A stretch of DNA of 64,000 nt from Muscardinus avellanarius (Eukaryota; Chordata; Mammalia; Rodentia; Gliridae), in contig OY726559.1 in assembly GCA_963383645.1 (NCBI GenBank), positions 118,523,905 to 118,587,904 of the forward strand, in the 5' to 3' direction. Positions 53,145 through 63,805 of the stretch are shown one piece after another; position 1 is the stretch's first letter; the number at the start of each line of letters is the position of its first letter. The notes under the pieces were generated by a model. It was not told where the DNA came from, did no database searches, and saw nothing but the letters and a program-made list of their open reading frames with translations. The translations under genes were made by a program, and so were the position numbers.

Positions 53145-53570
53145 TTTTGTGTGTGGTGCTAGAGATGGTCCCAGGGGCATTCTACCTTCAAGCTATATCC
53201 CCAGCCCTATTTTTTTTAATTATTATTTTTAAAATTTATTTATTTATTTATTTGGTGGTACTGGGGTTCCTGAAAGCCCTTCTACCTCCGGGCTACACTC
53301 CCAGACATATAAAACATTATATATATGCTTTTTATTTGGAAACAAGGTCTCTTTAAGCCAGCACGGCTGGCTTCAAACCTGCGATACTCCTGTCTCTGCC
53401 TCCCAAGCGCAGGGTTTACAAGTGTGCGCCACCACACCTGGCCCAGCCCTATTTTTTATCCTTTATCTTGAAACAGGGTCTCACTAAGTTGTGGAGGGCC
53501 TCACAAAGTAGCTGAGGCTGGCTGCAAAGCTGAGATTCTCCCATCTCAGCCTCCCAGGTACTGTGAATTT
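53145..53570 (-). mobile_element. B1-dID split by a subfamily C copy
   Basis: ID 53145-53215; C copy 53250-53440; B1 53441-53570. CAGCCCTATTTTTT occurs on both sides of the inner copy. Confidence 0.85.
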
Positions 53571-53596
53571 ATTTTTTTAAAGAGTAAAACTCTTGT

Positions 53597-54037
53597 GCCG
53601 GTGTGGTGGCGCACGCGTGTAATACCAGCATTGGGGAGGCTGAGACCAGAGGATCACCGTTTGCGGACAGCCTCAGCTACTTAGTGAGGCCCTCCGCAAC
53701 TCAGTGAGACCCTGTTTCAAAATAAAGAATAAAAAAATAGGGCAGGGGGTATAGCTTGGAGGTCGAAAGCCCCTGGGTTCCATCCCCAGACCTGAAAAAA
53801 AGAAAAAGAGTAGCCGGGCGTGGTGGCGCACGCTTGTAATCCCCGCGCTTGGGAGGCGGAAACAGGAAGATCTTGCAGGTTCGAAGCCAGCTGGGCTGCC
53901 TTAGGAGACCCTGTTTCCAAATAAAAATATAAAATAGGTCTGGGAGTGTAGCCCGGAGGTAGAAGGGCTTCCAGGAACCCCAGTACCACCAAAAAAAAAA
54001 AAAAAAAAAAAAATAATAATAATAATAATAAAATAAA
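53597..54037 (+). mobile_element. Subfamily B copy followed by a subfamily C copy
   Basis: B 53597-53812; C 53813-54000 with AAT-unit tail. AGTAAAACTCTT flanks the pair (53582 and 54038), so C probably entered the tail of B. Confidence 0.88.
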
Positions 54038-54310
54038 AAGTAAAACTCTTTTGTATAGTAAGAAATTAATTTTACCCAAACAGAAGTCCACCCTTGGCCT
54101 TAGCTCCTGGGAGATGATCTCTTGGCCCTTGGAATGTCCTGCCTGATACTAATGCCTTTGTTTCCTGGGAAGTCTGGTCACCAGTTGGTTGAAGAGTGTG
54201 ACTTACAATGGGGGCTTTCAAACAAGTCCTATCGGTTCTGAGGGAGGGCAGGCTAAAGGTCAGCCATGTAGGCAGTGTGTGATCCAGTCCCAGTAAAAAC
54301 TCTGGACACT
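54038..54310 (+). mobile_element. Possible ancient LTR fragment
   Basis: The stretch ending GTGTGATCCAGTCCCAGTAA and AACTCTGGACAC resembles the poly(A)-signal end of old mammalian LTRs. Family not identified. Confidence 0.35.
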
Positions 54311-54740
54311 GCCAGGCATGGTGGCCCACGCTTGTAATCCCAGTGCTTGGGAGGCTGAGACAGGAGGATTGTGGTTTGTGGCCAGCCTCAGCTACTTAGT
54401 GAGGCCCTCTGCAATTTAGTGAGACCTTGTTTCAAAATAAAGAATAATAAGCCGGGCATGGTGGTGCACACTTGTCACACAGTACTTGGGAGGCTGAGAC
54501 TGTAGAATCGCAGGTTCACAGCCAGTCTCAGCTATTTAGTGAGGCCCTCTGCAACTTAGTGAGACCCTGTTTCAAAATAAAGAATGAAAAATAGGGCAGA
54601 GGGTGTAGCTCAGAGGTAGAATGCCCCTGGGTTCCATCCTCAATATAAAAAAAAAAAAAAGAATAAAAAATAGGGCTGGGGGTGTAGCTTGAAGGTAGAA
54701 AGCCCCTGGATTCCATGCCAAGTACCGAAAACAAAACAAA
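54311..54740 (+). mobile_element. B1, full copy, ID
   Basis: B1 54311-54447, B-like copy 54450-54660, ID 54661-54740: an outer element split by an inner one. Confidence 0.83.
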
Positions 54741-54789
54741 ACTTTGGACATCAAAGTCTTGGGTAAGCACTCCTGGTTGGCAGTAGTCT

Positions 54790-55000
54790 TTTTTTTTTTT
54801 TCTCCATACTGAGAATGGAACCCAGGGCCACTCTACCTCTGAGCTACACCCCCTGATCTATTATTTATTCTTTATTTTGAAACTGGGTCTCACTAAGTTG
54901 CAGAAGGCCTCACTAAGTAGCGGAGGCTGTCCGCAAACTGCGATCCTCTGATCTCAGCCTCCCGAATGCTGGGATTACAAGCGTGCGCCCCTGCCCAGCT
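54790..55000 (-). mobile_element. B1-dID SINE, subfamily B-like
   Basis: ID half with ACCCCCTGATC; ends GCGCCCCTGCCCAGC. Confidence 0.85.
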
Positions 55001-55029
55001 TGGCAGTAATCTTGAGCCCTGTCACACAT

Positions 55030-55475
55030 GATAGCCAGAAGACCCTGTTTCAAAAATTAAAAATAAAAAACCGGGCTGGGGGTACAGCTTGGAGGTAGAA
55101 TGCCCTGGATTCAATCCTCAGTACCACAAGAAAAAAAGGGCTGGGGGTTATTTATTTATTTATTGTGGTACTGGGGGTGGAACCCAGAGGCTCTTCTACC
55201 TCTGGGCTATACTACCAGACCTATTTTATATTTAATTTGGAAACAGGGTCTCACTAAGTTGCTGATGGCCTCATTAAGTAGCTGAGGCTGGCTTCAAACC
55301 TGTGGGATCCTCCTGTCTCAGCCTCCCAAGTGCTGGGATTACAAGCGTGTGCCACCACACCCGGCTGGGGCTGGGGGTTATGAAGCTGTAGCTCAGAGGT
55401 AAAATACCCCTAGGTTCAATTTCCAGTAACAAGAACAAAACCAAAACCAAAACAACAACAACAACAACAACAATA
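55030..55475. mobile_element. Plus-strand ID region holding a minus subfamily A copy
   Basis: Plus 3' half 55036-55138; minus A copy 55153-55365 flanked by GGGCTGGGGGTTAT (about 55139 and 55367); the interrupted plus ID continues to 55445, with AAC units to 55475. Confidence 0.85.
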
Positions 55476-55621
55476 AACACCCAATCCAAAACTAAAGAAA
55501 ATCATCCCAAGAGGTAACTGTGGTCCTCTGGGGCCTCTGGCTTCGACTGCTGCCATGTGGCATCTCTTGTTGGAGGTGGGACTGGGTGCCCAATGCTTTC
55601 TTTTCTATCAATAACCTGGCT

Positions 55622-56144
55622 GTTGCTGGGCATGGTGCTGCACACCTGTAAATCCAGTACTTGGGAGGCTGAGACAGGAGGATCGCACAGGTTCAAAGCC
55701 TCAGCTACACAGAAGGAGAAGGTACATATGTTCCCTCTAATATGCCCAAACTAGGGAATGTAGAGGATACCAGTGGTATCAGATAATGGAGGGGAAATAC
55801 CAGCAAAGCTTGAATGGAAAGATAGAGGAGGAGGAAGGCTGAACTTGATTAATTAGGGTCCACATCCGAATGTGTATAAAATTATGAATATGGCATGGTT
55901 ACCCTGGACAATCATTGGTGGGAGGGGGGAAGGGAAAACAGGGGCAGGTGGGGGAGAGGGCACCAAGTATAGTTTAAATGTATACCATTTATGTTCAATA
56001 AAAAAATTTTAAAAAAGCCTCAGCTACATAGTGAGGTTCTTTGCAACTTAGTGAGACCCTGTTTCAAAATAAAGGTAAAAAATAGGGCTGAGGGTGTAAC
56101 TCAAAGGTAGAATGCCTCTGGGTTCCATCCCCAGTACTGCAAAA

Positions 56145-56182
<38 letters not shown>
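55622..56182 (+). mobile_element. B1-dID SINE interrupted by L1
   Basis: SINE parts 55622-55709 and 56014-56140, then about 11 AAAT units to 56182. Confidence 0.85.
55710..56013 (+). mobile_element. 5'-truncated LINE-1 3' end, about 300 bases
   Basis: G-rich run GGGAGGGGGGAAGGG, then AGTATAGTTTAAATGTAT, an AATAAA and an A-rich tail. The 15-base target duplication AAAGCCTCAGCTACA lies at 55695-55709 and 56014-56028. L1 supplies the enzyme that moves SINEs of this kind. Confidence 0.75.
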
Positions 56183-56184
<2 letters not shown>

Positions 56185-56291
56185 CCTGGCTGTTATCTCC
56201 CCTCCCACCTTCATTCCTGGCCTGCACAGGAAAGTCACTTCAGAGCCTCCTGGTGCTGCCCCCTTCCCTGGCCCTACAAACTTCTTTTTTT

Positions 56292-56505
56292 TGGTGTGTG
56301 TATGGTACTGGGGATGGAACCCAGGGGCATTCTACCTTTGTGCTACACCCCCAGTCCTATTTTTTTATCCTTTATTTTGAAACAGAGTCTCATTGAGTTG
56401 CAAAGGGCCTCCCTAAGTAGCCGAGGCTATCCATGCACCAAGATTCTCCTATCTCAGCCTCCCAAATGCTGGGATTACAAGCATGTGCCACCACGCCTGG
56501 CTTCC
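56292..56505 (-). mobile_element. B1-dID SINE
   Basis: GTGTGTATGGTACTGGGGAT start; complete ID and B1. Confidence 0.87.
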
Positions 56506-56857
56506 TGGATCCTGTTTTTAAACAGGTCCTGCTGACTTTTGCTCTCCCCAGGCCCTGGCTTTCAGGCCGGGCTGAGGCCGCATGACCCGTCTCTCCTTGC
56601 TGGAGTGAAGCGGGCTGCGGTAATTGACCTCGAGGGTCTCAGCTGTGCTAAGCTGGGTGTTTGTCTGCGCTCGTTAGGCTTGTAATTAGTGCAGGGAATC
56701 TAGGTCAGGAGCGATGGTCTCCTGGGGCACGAGGGAAGGTGGGGAATAGCAAACGGGTTCCTCATCCTGGGGGTGGGATGAGCCGGGGACGGGGACAGTG
56801 AGGCTCCTGCGGTGCACACGTATAGACAGACACAGAGTCACGTGCAGAGAGGCGCTC

Positions 56858-56915
<58 letters not shown>

Positions 56916-57492
56916 CGCACTCGTGTTCCTCCCTCTTACTCCGGTTTCCTTCCAACCTCTCCATATATGGCGCGGCCCTAGAGCGGGCTGGGGATTGGCT
57001 GCTGTTGTTGGGAGACTGGGAGTTGGCAGAGCTTGGGGAGGGCGAGGAAGGGGGGTGCAGCCCAGCTGGGGGTGCAGGACGGGCCAGGCCTGCTCCAGGC
57101 GTGCAGAGGGGAAGAGGTTTGGGACCCGGAGGTGGATTTACAGTTGGCAGCGGGGCTGGGAGAGCGGGTGGGCACGGAGGCCAGACCTGTGTCCGCGGGA
57201 CCAAAGTTTAGGGCTTGGCAGCACAGGCCTGCCATGGTTAGAGAAACACGTGCTTTCTTTTTTTTTTCCCCCTCTCCTCTTACTGTTCACCCTAGACAAT
57301 CTACCCTTGCACAACCCTGGAAATCGCAGGCAAATGAACTCATCTGCCTTCCAAGCCAGCATCCCAGACCTTCCTCCTAGTGGAGGAAGATCAGGACTGT
57401 GCCTTTATCAGCGCCCCCAGCCCCCTCCTCAACAGAAGTGGAGGAAGCTAGCTAGTATAACTAGCATTGAAATTGAAATAGGAATTAAGGAG
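56506..57492. promoter_or_regulatory. Largest repeat-poor intergenic island, possible regulatory element
   Basis: Almost 1 kb with little recognisable mobile DNA. It holds a perfect CArG box CCATATATGG (SRF site) at 56961-56970, followed by GCGCGGCCC and GC-rich sequence to about 57200. The GT/GC tract at 56862-56919 lies just before it. Open frames of 115-256 codons here depend on the GT run or GC bias. Confidence 0.4.
56862..56919. repeat. (GT)n then (GC)n tract
   Basis: About 22 GT units followed by CGCGCGCGCG, a Z-DNA-prone alternating tract. Confidence 0.95.
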
Positions 57493-57712
57493 CCCGGCAT
57501 TTTGGTGCAGGCTTGTAATCCCCGCACTTGGGAGGCTGAGACAGGAGGATCGCACAGGTTCGAAGCCAGCCTCAGCTACTAAGTGAGGCTCTCGGCAACT
57601 TAGTGAGATCTTGTTTCTAAATAAAATATAAAATAGGGCTGGGGGTGTAGCTTTGAGGTAGAAAGCCTCTGGGTTTCACCCCCAGTACCACAAAAAGAAA
57701 AAGCTTAATTTG

Positions 57713-57750
<38 letters not shown>

Positions 57751-57945
57751 GTGTTACTGGGGATGGAACCCAGGGGCGTTCTACCTCTGAACTACACCCT
57801 TCCAGCCCAATTTTATTTTTCTTTTTGAAACAAGGTTTCAGTAAGTTGCCGAGAGCCTGCCTAAATTGCTGAGGCTGGCCTCGAACCTGTGAGTCTCGTC
57901 ACCCTCCCAAGCATTGGAGTTACAGTCATGCAGCACCATGTCTGA
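57493..57945. mobile_element. Plus subfamily A copy, GT repeat, minus copy
   Basis: A copy 57493-57700; about 17 GT units 57713-57749; minus old copy 57750-57945. Confidence 0.85.
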
Positions 57946-58069
57946 CCTCAAATTTGGCTCTTCACCTGTCTTTACTCCTTAGCACATTTCAGCGCTGCCT
58001 TTGGATTTCTCCCTCTCCACAGCTGGAGTTTTCCTTTTCTAGTTCATTTGGGTAGGAAGAAAATACAGC

Positions 58070-58373
58070 AAGCCAGGCATGGTGGGGTGGTGTGCACCTG
58101 TGATCCCAGTACTTGGGAGGTTGAGATAGGAGGATTGCAGGTTTGAGGCCACCCCAGCAACCTAGTGAGACCCTGTCTCAAAACAAAACAATAACAAAGC
58201 TGGGCGTGGTGGCGCACACTTGTAATCCCTGTGCTTGGGAGGCTGAGACAGGAGGATCGCACAGGTTCGAGCCAGCCTCAGCTACTTAGCGAGACCCTGT
58301 GTCCAAATAAAGTATAAAATAGGTCTGGGAGTGTAGCCCAGAGGTAGAAAAGCCCCTGGGTTCAAACCCCAGC

Positions 58374-58423
<50 letters not shown>

Positions 58424-58485
58424 GCTGGGGCTTTATCTTGGAAATACAATGTCCTTGGGTTCAATTCCCAGGAACAAGGTGGGGG
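58070..58485 (+). mobile_element. B1, A copy, CA repeat, ID
   Basis: B1 58070-58192; A copy 58198-58371; CA repeat 58373-58421; ID 58422-58485, probably belonging to the outer B1. Confidence 0.83.
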
Positions 58486-58564
58486 AGGATATAGAAATAC
58501 CTTAAAAAATGCCCATTGACATCTGTGTACTAAGAAAGTTGCCCCACGCGGCCACAAAGCCCCT

Positions 58565-59178
58565 CCCCTTTTTTGTGGTCCGAATTCAGAGGCATTCTAC
58601 CTTTGATCTACACATCCCCAGCACATCTTACTTCTTTTTTTGTGTGTAGGTCTGGGGATGGAACCCAGGGGCATTCGACCTCCGAGCTACACCCCCTGCC
58701 CTATTTTTAAAAATGTATTCTTTAAGCACCAGGTGTGGTGGCGTACGCTTGTAATCCCTGCGCTTGGGAGGCGGAGACAGGAGGATAGCGCTGGTTCAAA
58801 GCCAGCCGCGCTGGCTTAAGAGACCCTGTTTCCAAATGAAAAAAAATATAAAAAATAGGTGTGGGAGTGTAGCCCAGAGGTAGAAGGGCTTCCAGGAACC
58901 CCAGTACCACACACACACACACACACAAAAAAAAATTATTCTTTATTTTGAAACAGGGTCTCACTAAGTTACAGAGGGCCTCATTAAGTAGCTGAGGCTG
59001 TCTGCGAACTGCGATCCTCTGGTCTCAGCCAATTTTACTTCTTATTTGGAAACAAGGTCTTACTAGGTTGCACTGAGTCTCACTACTTGCTGAAGCTGTC
59101 CTTGAACCTGCGGTCCTCCTGTCTCAGCCTCCCAAGTACTGGGATTACAGGTTTACAGGCATGCACCACCATGCCTGG

Positions 59179-59182
<4 letters not shown>
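58565..59182. mobile_element. Mixed SINE block
   Basis: Minus ID 58565-58625; minus B-type ID 58640-58720, split by a plus C copy 58728-58926; minus B1 58930-59030; minus B1 59031-59182. Confidence 0.8.

Positions 59183-59224
<42 letters not shown>
59182..59224. repeat. (GT)n microsatellite
   Basis: About 21 units at the start of a minus ID half. Confidence 0.97.
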
Positions 59225-59225
<1 letters not shown>

Positions 59226-59294
59226 TGCTAGGGATTGAATCCAGGGGCATTCTACCTCAGAGATACACCACCCCCAGCCCAATATTTATTTATT

Positions 59295-59325
<31 letters not shown>

Positions 59326-60150
59326 TTATTTTTGGCGGCCCTGGGGACTGAATCCAGAGGCTTTCTACCTCTGAGCTACACCCCCTGCCCCTATTTTTTT
59401 AGTCTTTATTTTGAAACAGGGTCTCACTAAGTTGCAGAGGGCCTCACTAAGTAGTTGAGGCTGGCCACGAACTGTGATCCTCTGGTCTCAGCTTCCCAAA
59501 TGATGGGATTATAGGTGTGTGCCACCCCGCCTGGCTATTTTTGGGGGGGGGTTCTGGGGATGGAACCCAGGGTCATTCAACCTCCAAGCTATACCCCTTG
59601 CCCTAGAGGCTTTCTTTCTACCTTTGGGCTGTTCTCCCAGACCTATTTTATATTTTTTTGTTTGGTAACAGGGTCTCACTAAGTTGCTGAGAGCCTCACT
59701 AAGTAGCTGAGGCTGGCTTCGAACCTGAGCGATCCTCCTGTCTCAGCCTCCCAAGCGCAAGGATTACAAGTGTGTGCCACCACGTCCGACTATTTTTTAT
59801 TTTTGAAACAGGGTCTCACTAAGTTGCAGAGGGCTTCACTAAATAGCTGAGGCTGTCCGCAAACCATATTCCTCCAGTCTCAGACTTCTGAATGCTGGGT
59901 TTTATTTACTTACTTACTTACTTATTTATTTACTTATTTATTTATTGGTGGGTCTGGGGATGGGACCCAGGGGCATTTGACCTCAGAGCTACATCCTGTG
60001 TTCTACTTTTTATTGTTTATTTTGAAACAGGGTCTCACTGCATTGCAAAGGGCCTCACTAAGTAGCTGAGGCTGGCTGTGAACCAGGATCTTCCTGTTCC
60101 AGCCTCCCAAGTACCGGGATTACAAGCGTGCGCCACCATGCCCCACTCTA
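59225..60150 (-). mobile_element. Minus-strand SINE pile
   Basis: ID 59225-59285; TTTA repeat 59291-59327; copy 59330-59540; B-type ID 59541-59600; A copy 59601-59790; B1 59791-59898; ACTT/TTTA repeat 59903-59945; B-like copy 59946-60150. Confidence 0.8.
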
Positions 60151-60239
60151 CAGAGCCCTTCTTCCCTCTGCTCAACCCACAGACAGCGAGTGGGAGGAAG
60201 GAAGGGGGCTCTTGCAGGGAAAGGGCTTGGGGTTAAAAA

Positions 60240-60330
60240 GTTGGGCTGGGGGTGTAGCTCAGAGGTAGAATGGCCCTAGGTTCAATCCTCAGTACCAAAA
60301 AATAATGAGTTCAATCCCCAATGCCAGAGA
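60240..60330 (+). mobile_element. ID half plus a partial second
   Basis: GGGCTGGGGGTGTAGCTCAG to CAGTACCAAAAA, then GAGTTCAATCCCCAATGCC, then GA units. Confidence 0.8.
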
Positions 60331-60439
60331 GAGAGAGGGAGGGAGGAGGATAGAGAGTGTGTGAGTCTAGGGCACTCGCTCCGGGGTCTTTAAACAGCTT
60401 CCAGTTCTTTGGCAGAGGCTGGAGCATCCAGGTCACCAG

Positions 60440-60610
60440 ACTGTGAGATGGAAACCGCCTCGATTCGAGCTCTGACTGGGCCACTCTCTGGCTATGAAGC
60501 CCTGGGCAAGACCCGTGCTTACCAAATGCCAGTCTTTTCATCTGCAAACGGCAGAGTTGTTGAGTGGATAAAAGCTTTAGGAAAATGCCCGGCAGTCAAG
60601 AAATGGCAGC
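60440..60610 (+). mobile_element. MIR SINE
   Basis: GATTCGAGCTCTGACTGGGC, CTGGCTATGAAGCCCTGGGC and CAGTCTTTTCATCTGCAAAC follow the MIR core in order. Confidence 0.85.
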
Positions 60611-61016
60611 CATGGATGCTCCGACTCGTTTGACTCACTGGGCAGCGAAGGGCAGCTCTGGGGCCCCGAGCGAGCACAGGCCGAAGGAGGGCCAGCGCGG
60701 GGTCCCGCGTCCACACGCCGGCCAAGTGCTGTGTGCCGAGTACCACGAGGACAGAGTGCCAAGTACTGGGCTACAGGCAGGCGCTCCGGAGAGGAGCAAC
60801 TCCACATCTTCAAGAGCTTCAGCGCTTAGCACAGGCTGGGCTTCCTCCTGGAAAACAGCTTGAGGTGCGCCCCGTGGGTGCCAGCGCCATCTCTGTTCAT
60901 GTGAAATCTGCTTCAAGACTAGACGCCATGATGGGGTCATAAGGCCTAGCTGCAGCTTACTCCACCTAACGCCTCTCCCCCCGCTCTCCCTTTTCTTTTT
61001 CATCTTTCTTTCTTTC
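60611..61016. other. Unique GC-rich segment
   Basis: CpG-containing (60650-60900) with an AP-1-like TGACTCA at about 60631. Open frames on both strands (up to 141 codons) have no recognised domain. Confidence 0.4.
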
Positions 61017-61630
61017 CTTTTTTTTTTTTTTTGCAGTTCTGGAATTGAATTCAGGGGCACTCTACCTCTGAGCTATGCCTCCAGCCTAAATAAAAATTAT
61101 TTATTTTGGTGGAACTGGGCTTCCTGGAAACCCTTCTACCTCCGGGCTACACTCCCAGACCTATTTTTATATTTTTATTTGGAAACAGGGTCTCTTAAGC
61201 TAGTGCAGCTGGCTTCAAACCTGCGCCATCCTCCTGTCTCCGCCTCCCAAGCGCGGGGATTACAAGTGTGCGCCACCACGCCAGGCCTAATTTTTTATTT
61301 TATTTTTTTGTGGGTCTGGGAATGGAACCCAGGGGCATTCAACCTCCGAGCTACACCTTCTGCCCTATTTTATATTCTAAATTTTGAAACGGTCTCACTG
61401 AGTTGCGGAGGGCCTAAGTAGCTGAGGCTGTCTGCGAACTGCGATCCTCAGGTCTCAGCCTCCCAAGTGTTGGGATTACAAGCCTGCGCCACCACGCCCG
61501 GCTCCTATTTTAATTTTAAAACAGGATGTCACTATGTTGATTGGAGTCTCAGTACTTGCTGAGGCTGTCCTCGAAACTGCATCCTCCTGTCTCAGCCTCC
61601 CAAGTACTGGGACCACAGGCCCGGCTGGTG
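61017..61630 (-). mobile_element. ID half, C copy, B copy, B1 half
   Basis: ID 61030-61087; C copy 61100-61285; B copy 61300-61503; B1 61504-61627. Confidence 0.85.
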
Positions 61631-61870
61631 CCCTGGTCTCGCGGGTTTCTGATCTTTTTCTGTTTCTCCTCTCCTCCCATGCTCCTCTCCAGTGTCTCCT
61701 TCCATCTTCCGGCCCCCTGGGAGCTCCGCGATTGGCATGTTGGGACACAGATCTCATTCTTGCTTCTGTCTTTCTCCCCAGTATGTGGGAGTGACAAGAA
61801 AGGGAGAGAACAAGAATCCTGGTGAAATAAAGGTAATTCAAAGATGGAGGCTGATAAAAAAAGACAGTGT
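61631..61870 (+). other. Unique segment with an exon-like module
   Basis: 61783-61833 (51 nt, open in one frame) is preceded by a strong pyrimidine tract and CAG (TTTCTCCCCAG) and followed by AAG|GTAATT. No gene assignment. Confidence 0.3.
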
Positions 61871-61872
61871 AA

Positions 61873-61970
61873 TTTTTTTGTGTGGTACTGGGGGTGGAAT
61901 GATCCTGTGATCCTCCTGTGTCAGCCTCCCAGGCGCTGGGATTACAAGCGTGCACCACCACGCCCGGCCC
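61873..61970 (-). mobile_element. Internally deleted subfamily A SINE
   Basis: Jumps from GGGGGTGGAA directly to GATCCTGTGATCCTCC, losing most of the ID half and the front of B1. Confidence 0.85.
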
Positions 61971-62195
61971 AAATTGTAACTTTAACTCAGACCTTCAATA
62001 TTTGTGGCCATGGGTGGCTCTGCCGACCAGGCGGTTCCCTCTGCGCCACTGTGCCTTGCCAGAGAGCTGCAGGCTGGGCCTGGGGAACCTACGGGACACT
62101 GGTGTGGAAAGAGTAAGATGCTCCCACCCACAGCTGAACTTTCAGAGAGTCCTCATCTTGTTTACGTGGTTGTAGGAGTCATGTCATAGCAGAAT
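61971..62195. other. Unique segment
   Basis: Nothing recognised. Confidence 0.5.
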
Positions 62196-62430
62196 AGTGC
62201 CGGGCGTGGTGGTGCACGCTTGTAATCCCAGAGTTTGGGAGGCTGAGACCGGAGGATCGCAGTTTGTGGACAACCTCAGCTACTTTGTGAGGCCCTTTGC
62301 AATTCAGTGAGACCTGGTTTCAAAATAAAGAATAACAAAAAAAAAAAAAAATAGGGCAGGGGGTGTAGCTCGGAGGTCGAATGCACCTGGGTTTCATCCC
62401 CAGACCCCCCCCCCAAAAAAAAAAAAAAAA
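62196..62430 (+). mobile_element. B1-dID SINE, subfamily B
   Basis: GGCAGGGGGTGTAGCTC ID half; tail has an unusual C-run followed by an A-run. Confidence 0.9.
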
Positions 62431-62637
62431 AGAATTAAAGAATTGCTGGGTCTTTGTCTCTCCCATCGGATTTCCATCTCTCTCCCCATCTCCCTAACAT
62501 TAGGACCGGCTCCTGGCTCGGGCCTACATATATGTGGTCATCATTCCCACCCCCCTTCCCCACGTGCAGCTCTAGGACTCAGTTCTCAGGGGTGAGAGGG
62601 GATCTGGGAAGGGAAGACGCTCTTGCTCACCAGCACC

Positions 62638-63110
62638 CAGGCGCGGTGGTAACACACTTGTAATGCCAATACTTGGGAACTTGGGAGGTGGAGACAGGAT
62701 CGCAGGTTTGTGGCCAGCCTCAGCAATTTTTTCCCCCAGCCCTATTTTTTATTCTTTATTTTAAATCAGGGTCTCATGCCGGGTGCGGTGGCGCACACTT
62801 GTAATCCCCATGCTTGGGAGGCTGAGACAGGAGGATCACACAGGTTCGAAGCCAGTCAGCTACTTAGTGAGGCTCTCAGCATATGAGACCCTGTTTCCAA
62901 ATAAAAATATAAAACAGGTCTGGGAGTATAGCCCAGAGGTAGAAGGCCTCTGGGTTCCACCCCCAGTACCATCAAAAAATAATAATAATAATAATAAATA
63001 AATAAATAAATAAAACAGGGCCTCACTAAGTAGCTGAGGCTGTCTGTGAACCATGATCTCAGCCTCCCAAATGCTGGGATTCTATGTGTGCACCACCACA
63101 CCCAGATGGG
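62638..63110. mobile_element. Plus B1, then a minus copy split by a plus subfamily A copy
   Basis: Plus B1 62638-62729; minus linker and B1 front 62736-62776; plus A copy 62778-63012; minus B1 rest 63016-63108. Confidence 0.8.
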
Positions 63111-63114
63111 TCTC

Positions 63115-63805
63115 AGCAATTTAGTGAGGCCGTCAGCAGAGTCTCTTAGGCCCTGTTTTCAAATAAAAAATAAAAAGGACCGTAGGAATATAGCTGGAGA
63201 TAAGAATGTGCTTAGATTCAAACCCTAGCATGCACACACAAAAAGGCTCTTATTTTGGAGAGAGCTACTGGGGATTGAACCCAGGGGCGTTCTACCTTCA
63301 AGCTATACCCCACAGCCTGATTTTTTCTTTTTGGAAACAGGGTCTCCCTAGGTTGCTCAGAACCTTGCTATCTTTGAACCTGAAATCCTTCTGTCTCAGC
63401 CTCCCAAGAACTGGGATTACAAGCATGTGCCACCATACCTGGCTCCTTTCTTAAATTATTTATTTATTTTTGTGGTAGTGGGTATTAGTGCTGCAAAAAA
63501 TTTTAAAACATGAAGAAAAAAATAAAATGGGTTGTGTGGACCTACCATGGCCTGGCAGTTCCAAGTCAGGCTGGCTTGGAGATGCTGAGAGCAGACTTTT
63601 TTTTTGAGGGTCTGGGGATGGAATCCAGGGGCATTTGACCTCCGAGCTACATCTCCTGCCCTATTTTTTATTCTTTAATTTGAAACAGGGTCTCACTGAG
63701 TTGCAAAGGGCCTCACTAAGTAGCTGACTTGGCTGAGAACTGCGATCCTCTGGTCTCAGCCTCCAGAATGCTAAGACTACAAGCGTGAGCCACCACGCCT
63801 GGCTG
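63115..63805. mobile_element. Plus fragment, minus copy, minus subfamily B copy
   Basis: Plus remnant 63115-63245; minus old copy 63262-63445; minus B copy 63598-63805. Confidence 0.8.

Noticed and set aside
56812..57582. 256-codon open frame through a GT repeat
   Set aside because: It translates the GT run as Val-Cys repeats and ends inside a SINE. No domain is visible.
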